The translations under genes and the position numbers were made by a program. The notes below the pieces were generated by a model. That model searched no databases. It was given only the letters and a program-made list of their open reading frames with translations, and had not been told where the DNA came from. From Victivallaceae bacterium (lineage in GTDB: Bacteria; Verrucomicrobiota; Lentisphaeria; Victivallales; Victivallaceae): DNA of 6,900 nucleotides. The stretch is taken from the NCBI GenBank assembly GCA_028717165.1, contig JAQUOK010000161.1:1-6900 (forward strand). Reading direction: 5' to 3'. Positions 6,232 through 6,900 of the stretch are shown here, in pieces. Numbering within the stretch: the stretch's first letter is position 1; each line of letters opens with the position of its first letter.

Positions 6232-6900
6232 ATGAAGCTTACAAAAATTATGGCATTTACGCTTTGTCTGCTTTTGTCCGGCCTGTTTCTTGCGGCTGCT
6301 GAAGTGGAAATCAAGCCGGCTGGCAAACAACTGAATGAAAACGCCGCGAAAGTTTTCGCCTGGTCGAAAACTCCCGACGGCCAACTGCATCTGATCTATA
6401 CCTGGCCGAAACCGGCAACGGTTTATTCCGTCAGCGTGACGAAAGGGCAGAAGCTTCTTCCCGGCCGCGAAATAATGATCCTTGCGGTCGAAGGGCGCAG
6501 CAAGGCGACGGTCGTGATCACCGAAGCCATGCAGGTAACCGACTTGAACAAAAAACTCGAAAGCGCCAATACCGTTGAATTCGGCGACGTAATAATGTCG
6601 GCACAGCCGGCAAAACTATTTCAGGACTCCGTGTCCAAATCGGCACAGGGAGCTGAAAAGCTTCCGACCTGGAATGTCCTGGCCGAAAAACTCTGGCACA
6701 GCACCGGAATTTACGACATTATCCGCCAGACTTCCGCCGACCCGGCCCATACCTGGCACCTCGGCGTCGGGCGGGTTCTCATGATGCTGGTCGGCGTTTT
6801 ACTCATCGGCCTGGCTATTTTCAAAGGTTTCGAACCCCTGCTGCTCCTGCCGATCGGTTTCGGCGCAATTCTGGCAAACATTCCGATCGCGGCAATCGCC
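6232..6900 (+). CDS. oadB: Oxaloacetate decarboxylase beta subunit with an unusual N-terminal extension (partial, runs off the window)
   Basis: OadB is the multi-helix membrane subunit that decarboxylates carboxybiotin and couples this to Na+ export. The reading frame is open for 223 codons to the window edge. The canonical family start is recognisable only from about residue 150 (LAEKLWHSTGIYDII), followed by the first membrane helix (about 181-197) and the signature KGFEPLLLLPIGFGAILANIP (198-218). Before it lie about 145 extra residues. Residues 1-23 resemble a signal peptide ending in AAA/E. Residues about 60-125 form a beta-rich segment (ATVYSVSVTKGQKLLPG ... FGDVIMSAQ) that loosely resembles the biotinyl domain of OadA but lacks a lysine at the biotin site. 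A Ser/Ala/Lys linker follows. GGGGA lies seven bases before the ATG at 6232, three bases after the oadA stop, so the long form is well supported. Internal Met codons nearer the canonical start (Met122, Met184) cannot be fully excluded. Confidence 0.88.
   Translation, partial: MKLTKIMAFTLCLLLSGLFLAAAEVEIKPAGKQLNENAAKVFAWSKTPDGQLHLIYTWPKPATVYSVSVTKGQKLLPGREIMILAVEGRSKATVVITEAMQVTDLNKKLESANTVEFGDVIMSAQPAKLFQDSVSKSAQGAEKLPTWNVLAEKLWHSTGIYDIIRQTSADPAHTWHLGVGRVLMMLVGVLLIGLAIFKGFEPLLLLPIGFGAILANIPIAAIA

Overview
The window looks like chromosomal DNA from an anaerobic Gram-negative-type bacterium. It encodes a sodium-pumping oxaloacetate decarboxylase, a FabK-type enoyl reductase, MreC, and a secreted protein built of LA_2272-type surface repeats. 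Together with a divergent OadA, this suggests the PVC group, most likely Lentisphaerota (Victivallales-like). That placement is inference at about 50% confidence. Base composition looks similar across all genes and nothing suggests a recent insertion. I found no transposase, phage, CRISPR or RNA gene.

Left half, minus strand (6-2830). Read in the direction of transcription there is a 239-residue exported repeat protein (2830 to 2111), then fabK (1945 to 920), then mreC (881 to 6). fabK and mreC are 38 bases apart and probably cotranscribed, pairing the last step of fatty-acid elongation with a cell-shape protein. Small hairpins lie in the fabK leader and between fabK and mreC.

Centre (2831-3370). 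A 540-base divergent intergenic region holds no convincing gene. Its right half contains two unusual structures: an imperfect long-stem fold (3073-3157) and, next to it, an array of degenerate 9-base units (3178-3269) whose left and right halves point in opposite directions, forming a large imperfect palindrome.

Right half, plus strand (3371-6900). A probable operon runs birA (biotin ligase without a DNA-binding domain), oadG, oadA, oadB; oadB leaves the window unfinished. The genes form one functional unit. BirA can attach biotin to Lys562 of OadA, OadA moves carboxyl from oxaloacetate to that biotin, OadG holds OadA at the membrane, and OadB decarboxylates carboxybiotin while exporting Na+. 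The surprising part is OadB: before its usual start it carries an extra segment of about 145 residues, with a signal-peptide-like N-terminus and a region faintly resembling a biotinyl domain that lacks the modified lysine.
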